From Triops longicaudatus (taxonomy: Eukaryota; Arthropoda; Branchiopoda; Notostraca; Triopsidae), in contig JAGQDJ010000120.1 of NCBI GenBank assembly GCA_022885665.1, positions 411,145 through 475,144 on the forward strand: 64,000 bases of DNA, given 5' to 3'. The position numbers and the translations under genes are program-made. Each line of letters starts with the position of its first letter. Positions within the stretch are counted from its first letter, which is position 1. The notes under the pieces are model-generated. The model saw only the letters and a list, made by a program, of their open reading frames with translations, ran no database searches and was not told where the DNA came from. Of this stretch, positions 36,905 to 49,400 are shown in pieces.

Positions 36905-39900
36905 TTAAAAAGCGGGTAGACAAGTCTTATCTACCAACCACACCGAAAAAAAAATCAAATAAAAAATAGGAAAAAAAATCCCAAAGTTCCAACTAGCAAG
37001 CTTCACTAAAACAGCGTTTCCGGGCAAGTACAAGACTCGACAGGAATTCCTTCGCTCGTATTTCTGCAGTAATGGTCAAACAGGAGCAAGTTGATTGTGC
37101 ATAGGCAAGCTTGGACTGTAAATCTGCCGCTGTTGTCGCCCGATGGGTCTGGGTGGTACACGCTTAAGCATTTTTCTCCCTTGTGCTAATGGTCCTTGTT
37201 GGCTACAAAAGAAATATACTCCCAACTTGGAATTTTTTCTTGAAACCTCCCAGCACTCGGTGACTCGAGCTTAACGTTTTCGGGTTCAAGAATCACTGAA
37301 GAGTTTATCAAAACGTCTTGTCGGATAAGAGCTCAACCACCGTTCTTCCACACCATCTACTCCCCCACCCGAGCAGAAATTTGCCCCCTGGGGGGCGTTG
37401 TATCGCCAATCACTTGAGAAAACTCTTCACTCGAGCGATCCTGGGAGCCGTTAAACCAAACGAGGAGAATGCAGCAAACGACATCGCACACTGTACAAAC
37501 ACACAACCCGATTTCTGTTCGCTGACCCCGAAAGTGTGAACTATCTTTACTTCGCTCGTTTGGTCAGAAAAAAAAATACCGGCGATATTTCGTAGTGTAC
37601 GATATAACCAACAAAGTGCACTGAGTGAATGGAGTCAATGGCAGATTTGCATTAGAAGGCCTTACTCCCAAACTGCCGCGGGGTTTCACGCGATTTAATC
37701 CGGTAATAGTCCATAGGAAGCGAGTGCTTAAGACCCTTGTTCTCTGCCACGCAGAGACGCTGACGAAGAAATGGCCCTGCGGTCGAGCCAACGTCCCGTA
37801 CTCTACTACTGTCAGACGAGCTATCCAGCACACAGTGTCGCGGCGCATATGGGAGACGTGTGTTTGTCCAGAGTGTGTACCGAAAGCCACGGTAGGGTAG
37901 GTGGGGTATAAAACCCGTATCACAGAGCTGCGTGGAGTTAGACAAAAGCCTCCCTTGCCTCTGAGGCACGGATGCACAGTCATTCTTGACCCTCAAAAAG
38001 GGTGGTGGGTGGGGTAAGGTGGTATTTGCTGCAAGGATCTGCACATGTTTCCTCCACGGGTTGTCCTCCTTTGCGACTCTTCTGAATATTATTTTTATTT
38101 ATTCCCACATACAGTATTTATACCTTATCCCACCTGCTAATGAGATATTTCTGATATTGCTGTCTCACGAAAAAGTTCAAGGGTGGAACATTAATTGACC
38201 TCGGCAAAAGGACACGGAGACAAAAATGGCCCCAAAAAGAATAATTGCAATAACTTGACTACGATAGAGAGTACAAAGGCCCCGTTGGACCTAATTATCC
38301 ACAAGCCGGTCAGTTCCTTTCTGGGGAAAAGCTACGGAGAACAATGATGAGTACACACATGACCTTAGCAAAAACGAGGAGAAAAGCTTTGAAGTAGGAC
38401 TTTCAATTGGAGATAGACAACAGGAACAAAACGATCCCCCGGAACCCAAACGGTGGGCTCTTGTTCTCTTTTCTTCTCCGGCTCACACGCATATACACAC
38501 ATACACAGGCACACACCCTTGGAATCAATAAGCGGTAGCTTCAGGATGGGACACGGCAATATAAGGTACATGTTTAAGCTCACTCTAGATAACCTTCTCT
38601 TTTTAAGCTAAGGGGTTTATGCGGTAATGTATGGGGAGAAAAGGGAGAGACAAGAAGGTTCAGGGAGGCGTGGTCACACCACTCGGCACATTCATATTAA
38701 AAGACCCAGCACCTGGCCAATAAATCAAGTGAAAATATCCTTGCTGGAAAGTAAACCTGCAAGTATCGTTTAATGGAAGGTCAGGGAGTTCATGGGAAAT
38801 TTTGGGTCGCTTTATTGGTTACATTAACACAACGGTGCACATTTTTGAGCAAATACCTTAAAACCTTAACTCTTAATCATTAGAGAATCATTAGAGAATC
38901 AATTTTTTTTTTAAATTCTGATACCGAATTTTTAAAGTAAGCCAACATACTTCAACTTCAAACGAATTTTTTAAATCACTTCACTTGGAAGTTTTCATCG
39001 TAGAGTTCAATGTGAAAGTAAATTGAAATAGCTTTTCGATGTTTTACAAAATCGCTTCTACGGTAACAAATGGCATGTGAACACAAATGGAACGTGAACA
39101 TCCAACATGTGCTTCATGCTGACAGAGAAACGAACATCACTAATTATTGTATCTGAATATTACGACGCTGCTTGGGAAGATCGGTGTATGCGGCAATAAG
39201 CTTCTTTGCTGAGGTATGGTATTAGCATACTGGCCGATTAGGTATTAGCAATCTCGCAGCTTCATATTAAACGGAAACTAGGGCAGGCAGACACCTTGCA
39301 TAAAACACACATGTGGTGTATTACCCATGAGAGTGCTGCCTAGCATTTTAGCAAAATTCTCCAACAGCAGCCCAAGATCCCACGGATACTAGGTTATTGC
39401 TTGCAGTAATAATTCACGGAAGAATTGTACAATCCTGGCTCCAAAATCAATTAATTGCTAACAATGGATTATTTATGTACATTTCAACCTTCTTGATATG
39501 CCAACATGTCACAGCAACTTACGTCTCCGCACCATTCTCTAAGTCAATGCACTTATTTTTTGTTGTTTTTTATGTATTTTGATTGTTATTTATTTCTTAA
39601 TTTTTTCAGATTACTTGCTGATGAAAAAGACGTTGACATGACAAGCGAAGTTAGGGTCAACCTCGGTTACCGAGGGTGAAAGAATTTCGCCTGTTAAAAG
39701 TCCCGGAGTAGTTAAAAACTAGCGTAAGTACCTAACAATGAAACTCTACTATGCCTTTAAACGTTATCTGACAAGGGGGATGAGACCATAGCATTCGATT
39801 GTCTTAGTTGGCTACACATTGCGTCAGGTCGTCTTCAGGAATAGACTTCACTGAGGTAAACTCTTCCATAAATCGATAGAGTCAAGAAAAAAAAACTAAC

Positions 39901-40504
39901 GGTGCTGCATATAAGAAGTTAACGAATAAACCGGGAGTTGAGTTCGAGTACGGTAACAGTGCCGGTATGAAGGAGCCTATATTGCTGAGCTTAGGTTATC
40001 GTATCATTAAAGATCAAGTTAAGGACGGTTTGGCTGTCCTGAAATTATGGACCCCGTACACTTGGCTCAGACGTCTAGCCTAAATTTTTGCCAAGTTTCC
40101 CAAAGTACCTGGAATGCATTATTGTCTGAAACTGCCAAAATCCTCCCGATAAAGCCTGGTCACGACATATTGGCGTATTTGTTTGACCCGATTGATTCTT
40201 CGTCAATACCTCGCAAAAATTACTCAAAAATTAATGTAGTTTCTTCAAACCTCTGTGTATTTTCATAGTTTCTGCAATATTTTCTGTGTGATTTTGTGTC
40301 TATTGCAGCTGATAATGTACGGCAGATTATTAAAAATTATTTGCAAAACCTACTGAAACATGTAAAGAAATGGCAACGAGCATTAGCTCACGTCTGGACT
40401 CTCAATGAAAAATACGGTAATATTTCGCAACAATGAGCTCACCACAACGAATTGACGGTTATAGCGGAGGAGCCACAAGGTCCGGGCTGTGGCTATTCGC
40501 AAAT

Positions 40505-40632
40505 ACAGTACTACCTCGTTATAGTAAACCTGACGGGAACAAAATAAAACAGCTCTTCATACCTGAATATCCAAACAGAAATACTGCTTGATGTAATGAA
40601 CTTCGCGTTCGTTATATCAAGCAGTATTCTCC
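40505..40632. mobile_element. pogo/Tigger-like repeat with internal hairpin
   Basis: It starts ACAGTACTACCTCGTTATAG and contains a stem of 22 bp with two mismatches (40580-40601 against 40607-40628, including AATACTGCTTGAT and its reverse complement), with a loop of five bases. The stem ends carry TAATGAAC and GTTCGTTATA, the same core as the other copies in this window. No coding capacity. Confidence 0.5.
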
Positions 40633-43600
40633 TATATTTATATATCTTGGGTTCTTACAATCCGTCTATTAAAACCGACAGTTCAGTACGAGTGTTCGTT
40701 ACAAAAAGATACTGACGTGCATTATTTCACCGGTAACATTTTAGACTAAATGAACTCCAGACATAACAAACTTCAAAATATAGCAAACGCTGAAAGTAAT
40801 TTTTATGGATATACAAAGTTCCTATTCAAAGAACTCCGCACAGAAACGAACTTCAGTTGTGCTTTCCTTGTAATTTATCGAAATTCGGATATAATGTACT
40901 TCAGACATTGTATCCGAATAGAAGGACAAAGCAAAATGTAATTCCTTCGACAAGAGCTCGGTCAATAGAAACACGTCGCCTCATTAGTGAGTAAATGTCA
41001 TTAGATAAAGCCTTAGCTTCCCCTGCCTCTCCGTCACATTTTCATTGTCACACGACAGCTCCAGCACACCTTCAGCTAATTTAAATTTTTTTGTGTGCTC
41101 GTTTCAACTGTCTCCAGGGCTTGCCATCATGCGGTTTCTATAATATACTCAAGGCATCAAGTGAACTTTTACTACCCCCCACAAGTTGGAGGCCCTTGGG
41201 AAGCGCCAAAACTTGCTACCGCGTTCGTTACCCTATCGCCTCATCTTCCTGAAAGAATTATATCTTTCACGTCTTCAAAACACAAAATCTTTTTCCTCCC
41301 TGAATCACGATTTCTTTGTCAGAAGTCCCTCAGAATACCCAAACAGGTCACACGCTGGTTTACTAAGGTTAAAATAAACTATAAAAAAGCACAACAATGA
41401 CAGAAAAAGAAACACTTGGATCAAGAAATTGGAGCAAAACTGTGGAACTGTGCGACGGCGGCAGAAATTGGTGCCAGTAAGCGACACCCGGGGGGCACGA
41501 CCATCGAACCTGACCTTTACCTAAAGGTTCGGTAAGGTCGATTACTCCTAAGGGGTTTATTAGACAGTAGTAGCTTGAGGGTTACCCTTCCTGGGCTGAT
41601 TCGGTAACCCTGTTATTCAATTCGGCACTAAAAGTTTGCTAACACAAGGATCTCAGCTGTCTCAGGAACGTAGCTTTCCGTTTACGGACGTGAACTTTGT
41701 ACCTTACTTTACAAGGAAAAGGTATTCAGTAAAACTAACCGTGAAACTTTTCCCCTTTTTCTCGGAGGGGGCTTGCATTTGATGATATCCCACACGACAT
41801 CTACGACCTGTAAATAAAGAAGTAGTTTCGTGATGTGAAAAACATAGCAAGCCCATTCGTTTAAGGTAAAGAGTTTCTTTGAGAACCATGACGTTATTCA
41901 GCTTGTCGATAAAAAATTTGGGTAGTATACCTGTAACACATTGAATTTCATAAAAGGCAAGAGCGGTCATGTCTTATAATAAATAAAAGATGGCCTTCGT
42001 TCGTTCCTTTTATTTTGTATAGGAGCATGGAAGGTCTCCTTCCTTTTCCGCATAGAAGAACACAGACACATAGACACACCACACACGCTACTCCCTTAAA
42101 AAAGGTTTCGTGTGACAAGGCACTAGGTCGTAATTCGTCATACTAACGTCCCGGTACTACAACAGAAGGTGTATTTGCCTCCGGAAAGCCTCCTAAAGTC
42201 TTTTGCCTCACTTACGAGGCATACGAGAGAAGCGTCCATCGCCAAATGCCGAGAAAGTAGAAATAATGATTCACACTCCTCCAAATACCACTGACTCCAC
42301 CTACTACTGCCCGTTTACTCTCAAATTAGGGTCATAGTACTGCCTACCCTGAGGGGTCACAGGGAATAACTTGCGGTAATAGTCTGGTCTTTATTTCATT
42401 TTTTGTTATGTCTAGACCTGAACATGAAGTTCCTGACGAGCACCATGTTTTTGTGGCAAAGACGTGTCGCTAAGGCTAATGTGAACTGTCAATGGCGGTC
42501 ATATAAGAATACAAATAAAAATTACTGGGACGTAACCTCAAAAGTAGGAACAAAAAACATAATTCCAAAGTTAAACTAGCTCACAACTATGTCCAGTGGC
42601 ATTTGTAACTAGCATTGTCACACGTTAACGTGCTTAAATGCGCAAAAACTCCTTACTAACTCGATCCATGCATGAAGTACGACCTGCGAAGGAAAAAGAG
42701 GTTCATAATGGCGTTTCATCATCCAACGCTACCTAGTAACGTAACTATAAAGTCTTTCGATATAAATTACGACGCTATAATGAACGTCATTGCGATGACA
42801 CATTGTTTCAGCGGAACAGGAATTTTTATATCACACGCTTTCTTTGAACGTTAAAGGCTACATGTAATTTGAGCAACCCTCAATTCTTCCACTGAACGAA
42901 TTGCGCGTTATTGGAGTAGAGGAGCGACGGGACAGTTCCAAGAGTTTTCTGTATTTTTCATCTCGTACGCTGACAATTTCGTATCGGAATCCACTGACTA
43001 GATGTAGCGGTGTTTTGACTATTACATTTCGCACTCCGAACTTCAAGAGAACGAAAAATAAGGTTAGACAACCATGAAAACTAGCGGCTCATCCAAGTAT
43101 ACAAACCGTCAGGAGTGCCAGGTTTGGACTTGGAAGGGGGCAAAATGTCCTTATGTCTAACTATAAGGAAACTGTCAGATTTACTTCTCAAGAAAAATGC
43201 GTAACAGGGCTGAAAGGCATTTGTTGAAACTAACCAGTATAATCCAAATGAACAGTAAAATCTTAGCACTACATTAATGTGCAAATCTGTTCTTTATTTC
43301 GCCATGAAGCCAATGTGATTGGAAGCATAATTTTCGATCTTTTATGTCTCTTGCAACATCACTTTTGAGTCCCTGTGACTGATCTATAGGTGGTCGTTCT
43401 GTGGTTAACACTTTACACAAATACCATTTTTGCACGACTTTTGGATCCTTACAGTACACGTAACAACGAGAACATTAAAACCTATTTCTTGTAAAAGGAG
43501 ATCAACATTCAGTTAGTATTTATTTTTTCACGGAACCTTCATTGAATTCCTGTGAATTTTATCCCGCATGGAGCTCGGTGTATTTACTGAACCTGTAATT

Positions 43601-43948
43601 ATCTCAACGCTAAATTGTAGTTTGTTAACTGAGACTTCTGTGCGAATTGTACCACGTCCGAACTATCTAGTTTCCCATCTACACCACGACTTTAAAAAAA
43701 AAATAATACAAATAAGTCGCGATGTAGAGGAAGGAAGGCACAGTGCGGAAGTGGCACAATTTGCACAGACGTCTCGGTTAGTGTACTATAATTGTTCATA
43801 AACTATACTTTTTTATTTTTACCTTGTTCCGATTTTTCATCCGTTTCCCTACCAACTGGATGACATTACTATTTTACTGATTTTTTTTAAGGATTTGTTT
43901 GGTTCTGAATCGACATTCTGGCAAGTTGGAGTGAGCTTTCATCGCAAA

Positions 43949-44266
43949 ATGAAAGTTGCCATGTTTGTCGGGTGCAGATGGCGTCCCGCGTTTGTTTGTC
44001 TAGTTCTTCTGCTTAATTTCCTACCAGAAAAAGTTTGTTATCCTCATTTCCTTAATTGCTCACAGGGAGTATATCAGCCCAATTTTGACTACATTTGTGA
44101 TAGTCAGAAACATTCCTTAGAGAAATTTCGCACTAATTCATTCTCAGTGACTCTGAATACATTCCATGCATTCATTCTTAACGACTATCCCACGGGTATG
44201 GACAACCTACCCCGGCTTCTCTCAGGCTTCCGGGGTAGTGTTCCCGAATTTCCAAGTTGTTCCTGA
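43949..44266 (+). CDS. Candidate small secreted protein (weak)
   Basis: A 105-codon frame starting with ATG in an AAAATGA context. It begins with a basic then hydrophobic segment (RPAFVCLVLLLNFL) like a signal peptide, and the rest has four more cysteines and one NCS sequon. A pyrimidine-rich TTTTTTTTAAG acceptor-like site at about 43881-43892 is in frame with it, so it could instead be a terminal exon. No family is recognised, and frames of this length do occur by chance in this window. Confidence 0.15.
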   Translation: MKVAMFVGCRWRPAFVCLVLLLNFLPEKVCYPHFLNCSQGVYQPNFDYICDSQKHSLEKFRTNSFSVTLNTFHAFILNDYPTGMDNLPRLLSGFRGSVPEFPSCS

Positions 44267-46219
44267 AGTTCGCACTATTGCAATCTATAAATAAGAAATA
44301 CTCACTTTTTGTACCCTATTGTGTGGCGTAAGAGGCTCTTCATTATACAAAGCGAATCCTACACAAAACAACAGCGAAAAAATAACAAAAAGTGCGGGTA
44401 TGAAAAGCGGTACAACGGGTGTCGGCCTTCTCTTCTGTACGGTGTCAAAACTCGCGATTGCTACTTCAATACACGTTAGACCAGAGAGTGATTAATGTAA
44501 AACACCTTCATTATCCGGCCCATCATCGGCCTTGTATGTTTTGCAGAGTACAACTTGTGGCATTAAGCATGTTTTGTTCATTATGGAAATGAAATTCTAT
44601 CGGTGTTAAGCCCTACCTTAGAAAGCTGAGCACAACGTTCGTGTTTCGCATACTAAAATTTCTGTTACAGGGGAAAAAGGGAAGCAACGCAGCTTCTGCA
44701 TCTCTCCATAAACATTAAAAATTAGAATAAAACACGCTTGGTTAGATAAGTCTACACGCATTTTACATGGGTTATTGTAGAGTGTTAAAAAAAACTTATT
44801 GTTGTTTACGTTATATCTCGTTTATTACACAACCAAGAGCCCGTTTTCGCTTCTCCTGCCTACAAAAACGCGACGTTCTACTGATTTACAGGTTTACGCT
44901 CGATTTATCTTGAAGTACCCAGGCATCATATAAAAGCAGTAAAAATCACGAAGTGAGCACCAAACTGGGTCGATCCTTCCACAGCATTTAAACTTGAAAC
45001 AGTAACAGAGAAAGCGTTGGAGTGTCCCATCCCATATGGTGGGGTGCGTGAGTGAAGAACGCGAGCTTGTAGTGCCTCACATGTCCCTTCTTTTTTTCTG
45101 CTAGTTTGTAAGATTTCTTCGGCACGCAAACAATGAAGCGCCCTTGACCTACCGTTATACTTTCATTGTTGGGGAAAATCAAACAAACTCGTTGCGTGAC
45201 CACGGCCCAAGCCAACCGCAAATCTAATTTACTATTCTTTCCTATTTTAATCGCATTACGTGAAAAGAAAACGCCGAAATGAGAGTTTAGCTAAAAAATA
45301 AAAGCCATAAAGCAGCTAATTGCCGGTAGTGAAAAGATGAAACGAAAACTTTTTGACCAGCCTGTATTATTCCACGTTTATCGCCCTTCAAACTTCCCCC
45401 GAGCTGGTCGCTTTCATAACGGAAAATACTACAAAATAACAAAACGTATTCTTCAAAAAGTACAAACTAAACGAAAAACAGGGAAAAGATAATATTTTTC
45501 GCTCTTTTAAGTTTACTTTTTTATATTTGTTCTTTTTGTTCTTTACACAATGTGTTTTCATTAAATTTCCCACTTTTTTTTCAGGTCTTTCTGGCGACGA
45601 CATGGAGTAAACACAGTATCTTTCCGCAGTCTTGCAAAAAGCTTACCTAAGAGGTATTGGTCGAGATTTTGGTGGTGACTCAACGATGCCTGGAAGCGTA
45701 TAAAAAGATATAGATTGCACATAGTTGTCTGGTGGTAGTCGATTTTTTTTCAAGCTCGAAAAGTTTTTCGGTGGTATAGTAACTGGTAGTCTATACTAAC
45801 GACCATTAGTTGGGGCTGAAAAGAGAGAAAACTACTCGGTCAAAAATGTCATCTAGGGAAGTGGCTTTCTCTGCGTTCAATTCATTTACAAGCTTCGTTG
45901 GGTTTTGGGGCTGCAAATCTTCTCTCTGATCTTCTCTAAGCGGAACTAACGCGTGGATGAAAAAGCCCTTTCGGTTCTTGTGTCGCTGCTGTCCCTTTAG
46001 TTGAAACTATTCTGGGCCTTCCAGGTTCGTTAGGTCGAACAAGCCGCTTGTATTTGTGCAACGGCAACTGTGTCCACGACTGAGTGGACATAGGCTATAA
46101 GTTCATGTACTACCTCCGAATAAGTACAAACATGTCAAGAACTAAATAAAATTAATGACAATTATAAACTACCAGCAAAATACGCACACGTCAATGTCGT
46201 CTCGAGTAAAAATGAAAAA

Positions 46220-46420
46220 CAGTAGATGAAAAATAGAGATGAAAAACAGAGGAAATTAATAAAAATAAAAAACAAAGGTAATAAAATTATAAAAAAAATA
46301 AAATAACAATTATATAAAAAACGTAATTAAAAATTATTTGTAAAATTTAAGTTTGTATTTGTAATTTGCATTTTTAATTTATTTGTAATATTTGTAAAAA
46401 AAAATTACGGGTTTCGGCCT
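46220..46420. repeat. A-rich low-complexity stretch
   Basis: About 200 bp made almost only of AAAAT, AATAAA and ATTTGTA words, changing from A-rich to T-rich near 46335. It has a partly self-complementary character (TTAAAAATTATTTGTAA and TTTTTAATTTATTTGTAA). No gene. Confidence 0.7.
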
Positions 46421-49400
46421 ACACCGGTGGAGATTTAAAAAGAAAATGAATAATTCATGTGATGATTTCGATCCAACGTAAGTTGTCGATTATTGCACGG
46501 AATAGTTTTTATTTTAAAATAAAATTATTCAACATTAAGAGAAACACCACTATAATACACAACTAACAAGAATGTCCCTAGACGATCAGGTAAACTATGA
46601 AATTCGAAACGGGGGACCTGTGCCAGCGACACCAGTCGTTTTTCCTCATAAACCGAACGTATTATTCCTTGTCCTCTGTTACACAACGTTTACTTTATAT
46701 GCCTACAGAGAACCCACCTAATGCCTTGTCTTATTTCTTAATCATATGACTCAATCTCTGTACGCTGTTCCGTGTTCCGGATCATCCTCCTGTTGTTGTT
46801 GCTGTTGAATCTTTGCAAAATTTCAAACATATTCAGTGTTTCACAATGTGGCCTGACTCAGGTACGAATAAATTTTTTTATTCAAACACAAATGTGGGAA
46901 GTTAGCTTCATTTTAATCCGGTTAACGTCAATCACATCACCATCGATAATCACAAGCATCTGTAGATAACGTCAATCATCAAACTTCCACGGTACTGACT
47001 CGATTAAATAAACGAATACTTCGAAAAGGGGATATTAGAGGATATGGATGTGATTACATCCTACTATATTTTTGTTTAATTACATTTATTTAAGTTACAA
47101 TTATTGCTGTAAATATTAGTTTTTTACTTTTTCTTAAATGTATTGTTTTTTAACTGGTATTTACAAATTATATTTATCCTAATCGCGTTTTTTCAGCTAA
47201 TAACAATAAAATTTTAATACTTCAATCACGTAGCCTCACTCCAATCAATGATCTGATTTGGTAAGGTCTTTCTTAAGAAAAGGAAAAGTGAGTCTACGAA
47301 ACATTTAATTTCTTTTTCTGCTCGAATTCTCGTCGTGAGATGACAATGTGTTCGTTAATATGCAAAAATGCCGAATATTCACTTCCTCATTTACGCTATA
47401 GGGAAGGGTAATTGTTTCGACAAGAATTTTGTGTCCAGTTTCAACACAACTAGACGTCAATTTTCCGCATAGCTATTAAGTCTACAACGGATCTAAGAGT
47501 TTCGCCTACCTTTGAGTGTCATGTAACGTTCTTTTTCCTCCAATCTTATTATTTCGTTTCAAAAGTTTTTTTTTCCTTCTTACATAACGTAAGAATACAT
47601 AGTAATGCGATCTGGTTATTTCTCGATGTTTTAAAAAAATGTTTTTGGTTACGAATACCACAACCTAGTGATTTACGACAATATGCGACATAGCGGCAAG
47701 TCCACTGGTGTCTCTAGTGACCCAACTGTAAATACGTCCAGTAAAGCAATCTTTACCTGTTCAGGAAACAAACTTTGCTCAGTAACAGACAAGCTGAGTA
47801 AGTCAAGATACGTAATAACGTTACTAATACACTAAAAATAACTCGTTGCTTACACAGCATTTTTCTGCCGATATTCTCATAACTGTTGGTTATAAATACA
47901 GTTACACATTTCTGTATTGCTCTCTTAATATAATGGACGCTTTCGTCCAAACTTAACTTACTAACACTGAAATGTAATAAAAACGCCGAGTATTTCAATC
48001 AAAAGCTTAGCAGATTGCACCTTTCTAGCTGTCTATTTCTTGATTTCAGCCAGTACTTCCGCCAGAACTCTTCCCGGATTTTCATTAGAACTCACATATA
48101 CGTGCTTACAGCGTCGTGGGAAATTTGGGGTACGAAGTACCTCCGCAGAAAAGAGACTAATTAAATCCCTTCTTCAAACGAATAGCGACGCGAGAAACGT
48201 GTACTATTTACGAACTAACTGTTCCGTTTTCATGCTCAATTTCACTAAGAATTACCCTTACGAGTGTATGCTCACAACAATCCAGTGAAAAATTATTTCA
48301 ACAGGAAGTGCAGTAACGCTGTATAGGAGCTGTTATAATCACGTCGACCTTTTCCAAAAGGACAACTTCTCTCTGAGAATTTAAGTGGGTGTAGTCGAAC
48401 ACAAATGCTTCAACTCTAAATTGCTACACAGCGGAAAACTTGCTTGCTTACACAAAAGAAGCCGACAAGGGAAAATAACCCTCTCTTACTCTCCTTCTTT
48501 CCTCTTTCTGTTTTGTCAGTGTCCGGAATAAATAAAACCGTAAGACAAAGGAACTCGGCAGTAATCAGGACTGAGCCAGTACTCGGTGACCTTCAAGTCA
48601 CCAAGTACCGGTCCGCGGACAGAATCGATTCCTCATTGATCGATTCCTGTTCACTCCGACTTGTTGACTTCACCCTTTTTTTCCCATTTTCCCATTTTCT
48701 ATTGTACGTTCCAAAACTCCAGCAAATAACACACATCTCTGTCGCAACTTTGCCCATTCCTTTCATAGGTCACCTTTTCCTACACGTTTAGCGTTTGTAA
48801 GCCTTGTCCAGTACCAGAATATTTCCGCCGTAAATTCCGAAATAATTTCCCTCTAAGCTTTACGAGTTTCGCCCACTCGTTGCCACACATTCTGAACACA
48901 GAATCCCCGTACTTCTGCCTTCGCGGAGAAAGTACGACAGGGGGAGACACATCTGTAGAAAATGGGTAGGCAATTCCGGGGGACGGCAGTTCACCTAAAA
49001 TGTATGGATGCGTGCGGCAGCCATTTTGACGACGGACTTCATTACAAAGAGTCATAAAAAGACCCCAGATCTCATTACAGTTTTTTCTTTCTTTGGTATC
49101 GTGAGTAAGATCCCAGAAGCCTTAAAAAGTGGAGGTAGAGGGAGTGGGGAGGAAGACGAGGGTACTGTAGGTACTATTTGCCCCCAGGGCGCGAGATACG
49201 TTAACATTACTGCACCAACAAACGCCTGGTGCTATGACTATAAATTTTTTATTCTGCTGCTTTTTTTCTCTTTTTCTTTACCGGTTCCTGATTACTTCGT
49301 TCCGGAGAATTTGTAACTATTCATGAAACTTGCTGTGATTTTTGCCCGAAAAACAATACCCACTTACTGTATAATGAAATCTTGTCGCTTTTTTACCGTT

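Noticed and set aside
37564..38044. Three overlapping ORFs of 90-139 codons on both strands upstream of dpr
   Set aside because: All frames are open because stop codons are few in this locally GC-richer stretch; none has protein-like periodicity, and there is no reason to prefer one.
41704..41970. Minus-strand frame with splice-like sites; reading from a TTTATTTACAG acceptor gives VVDVVWDIIKCKPPPRKRG
   Set aside because: The peptide looks mildly protein-like, but two frames compete after the same acceptor, no partner exon was found and no family is recognised.
42858..43046. Minus-strand frame with RYEIVSVRDEKYRKLLELSRR
   Set aside because: There is an acceptor-like site upstream but no convincing donor or neighbouring exon; a chance frame is as likely.
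46742..46861. Leucine run encoded by CTGTTGTTGTTGCTGTTG, resembling a signal peptide, followed by CTCAG|GTACGA
   Set aside because: No ATG in that frame starts it, and no continuing exon was found; it is a short trinucleotide repeat.
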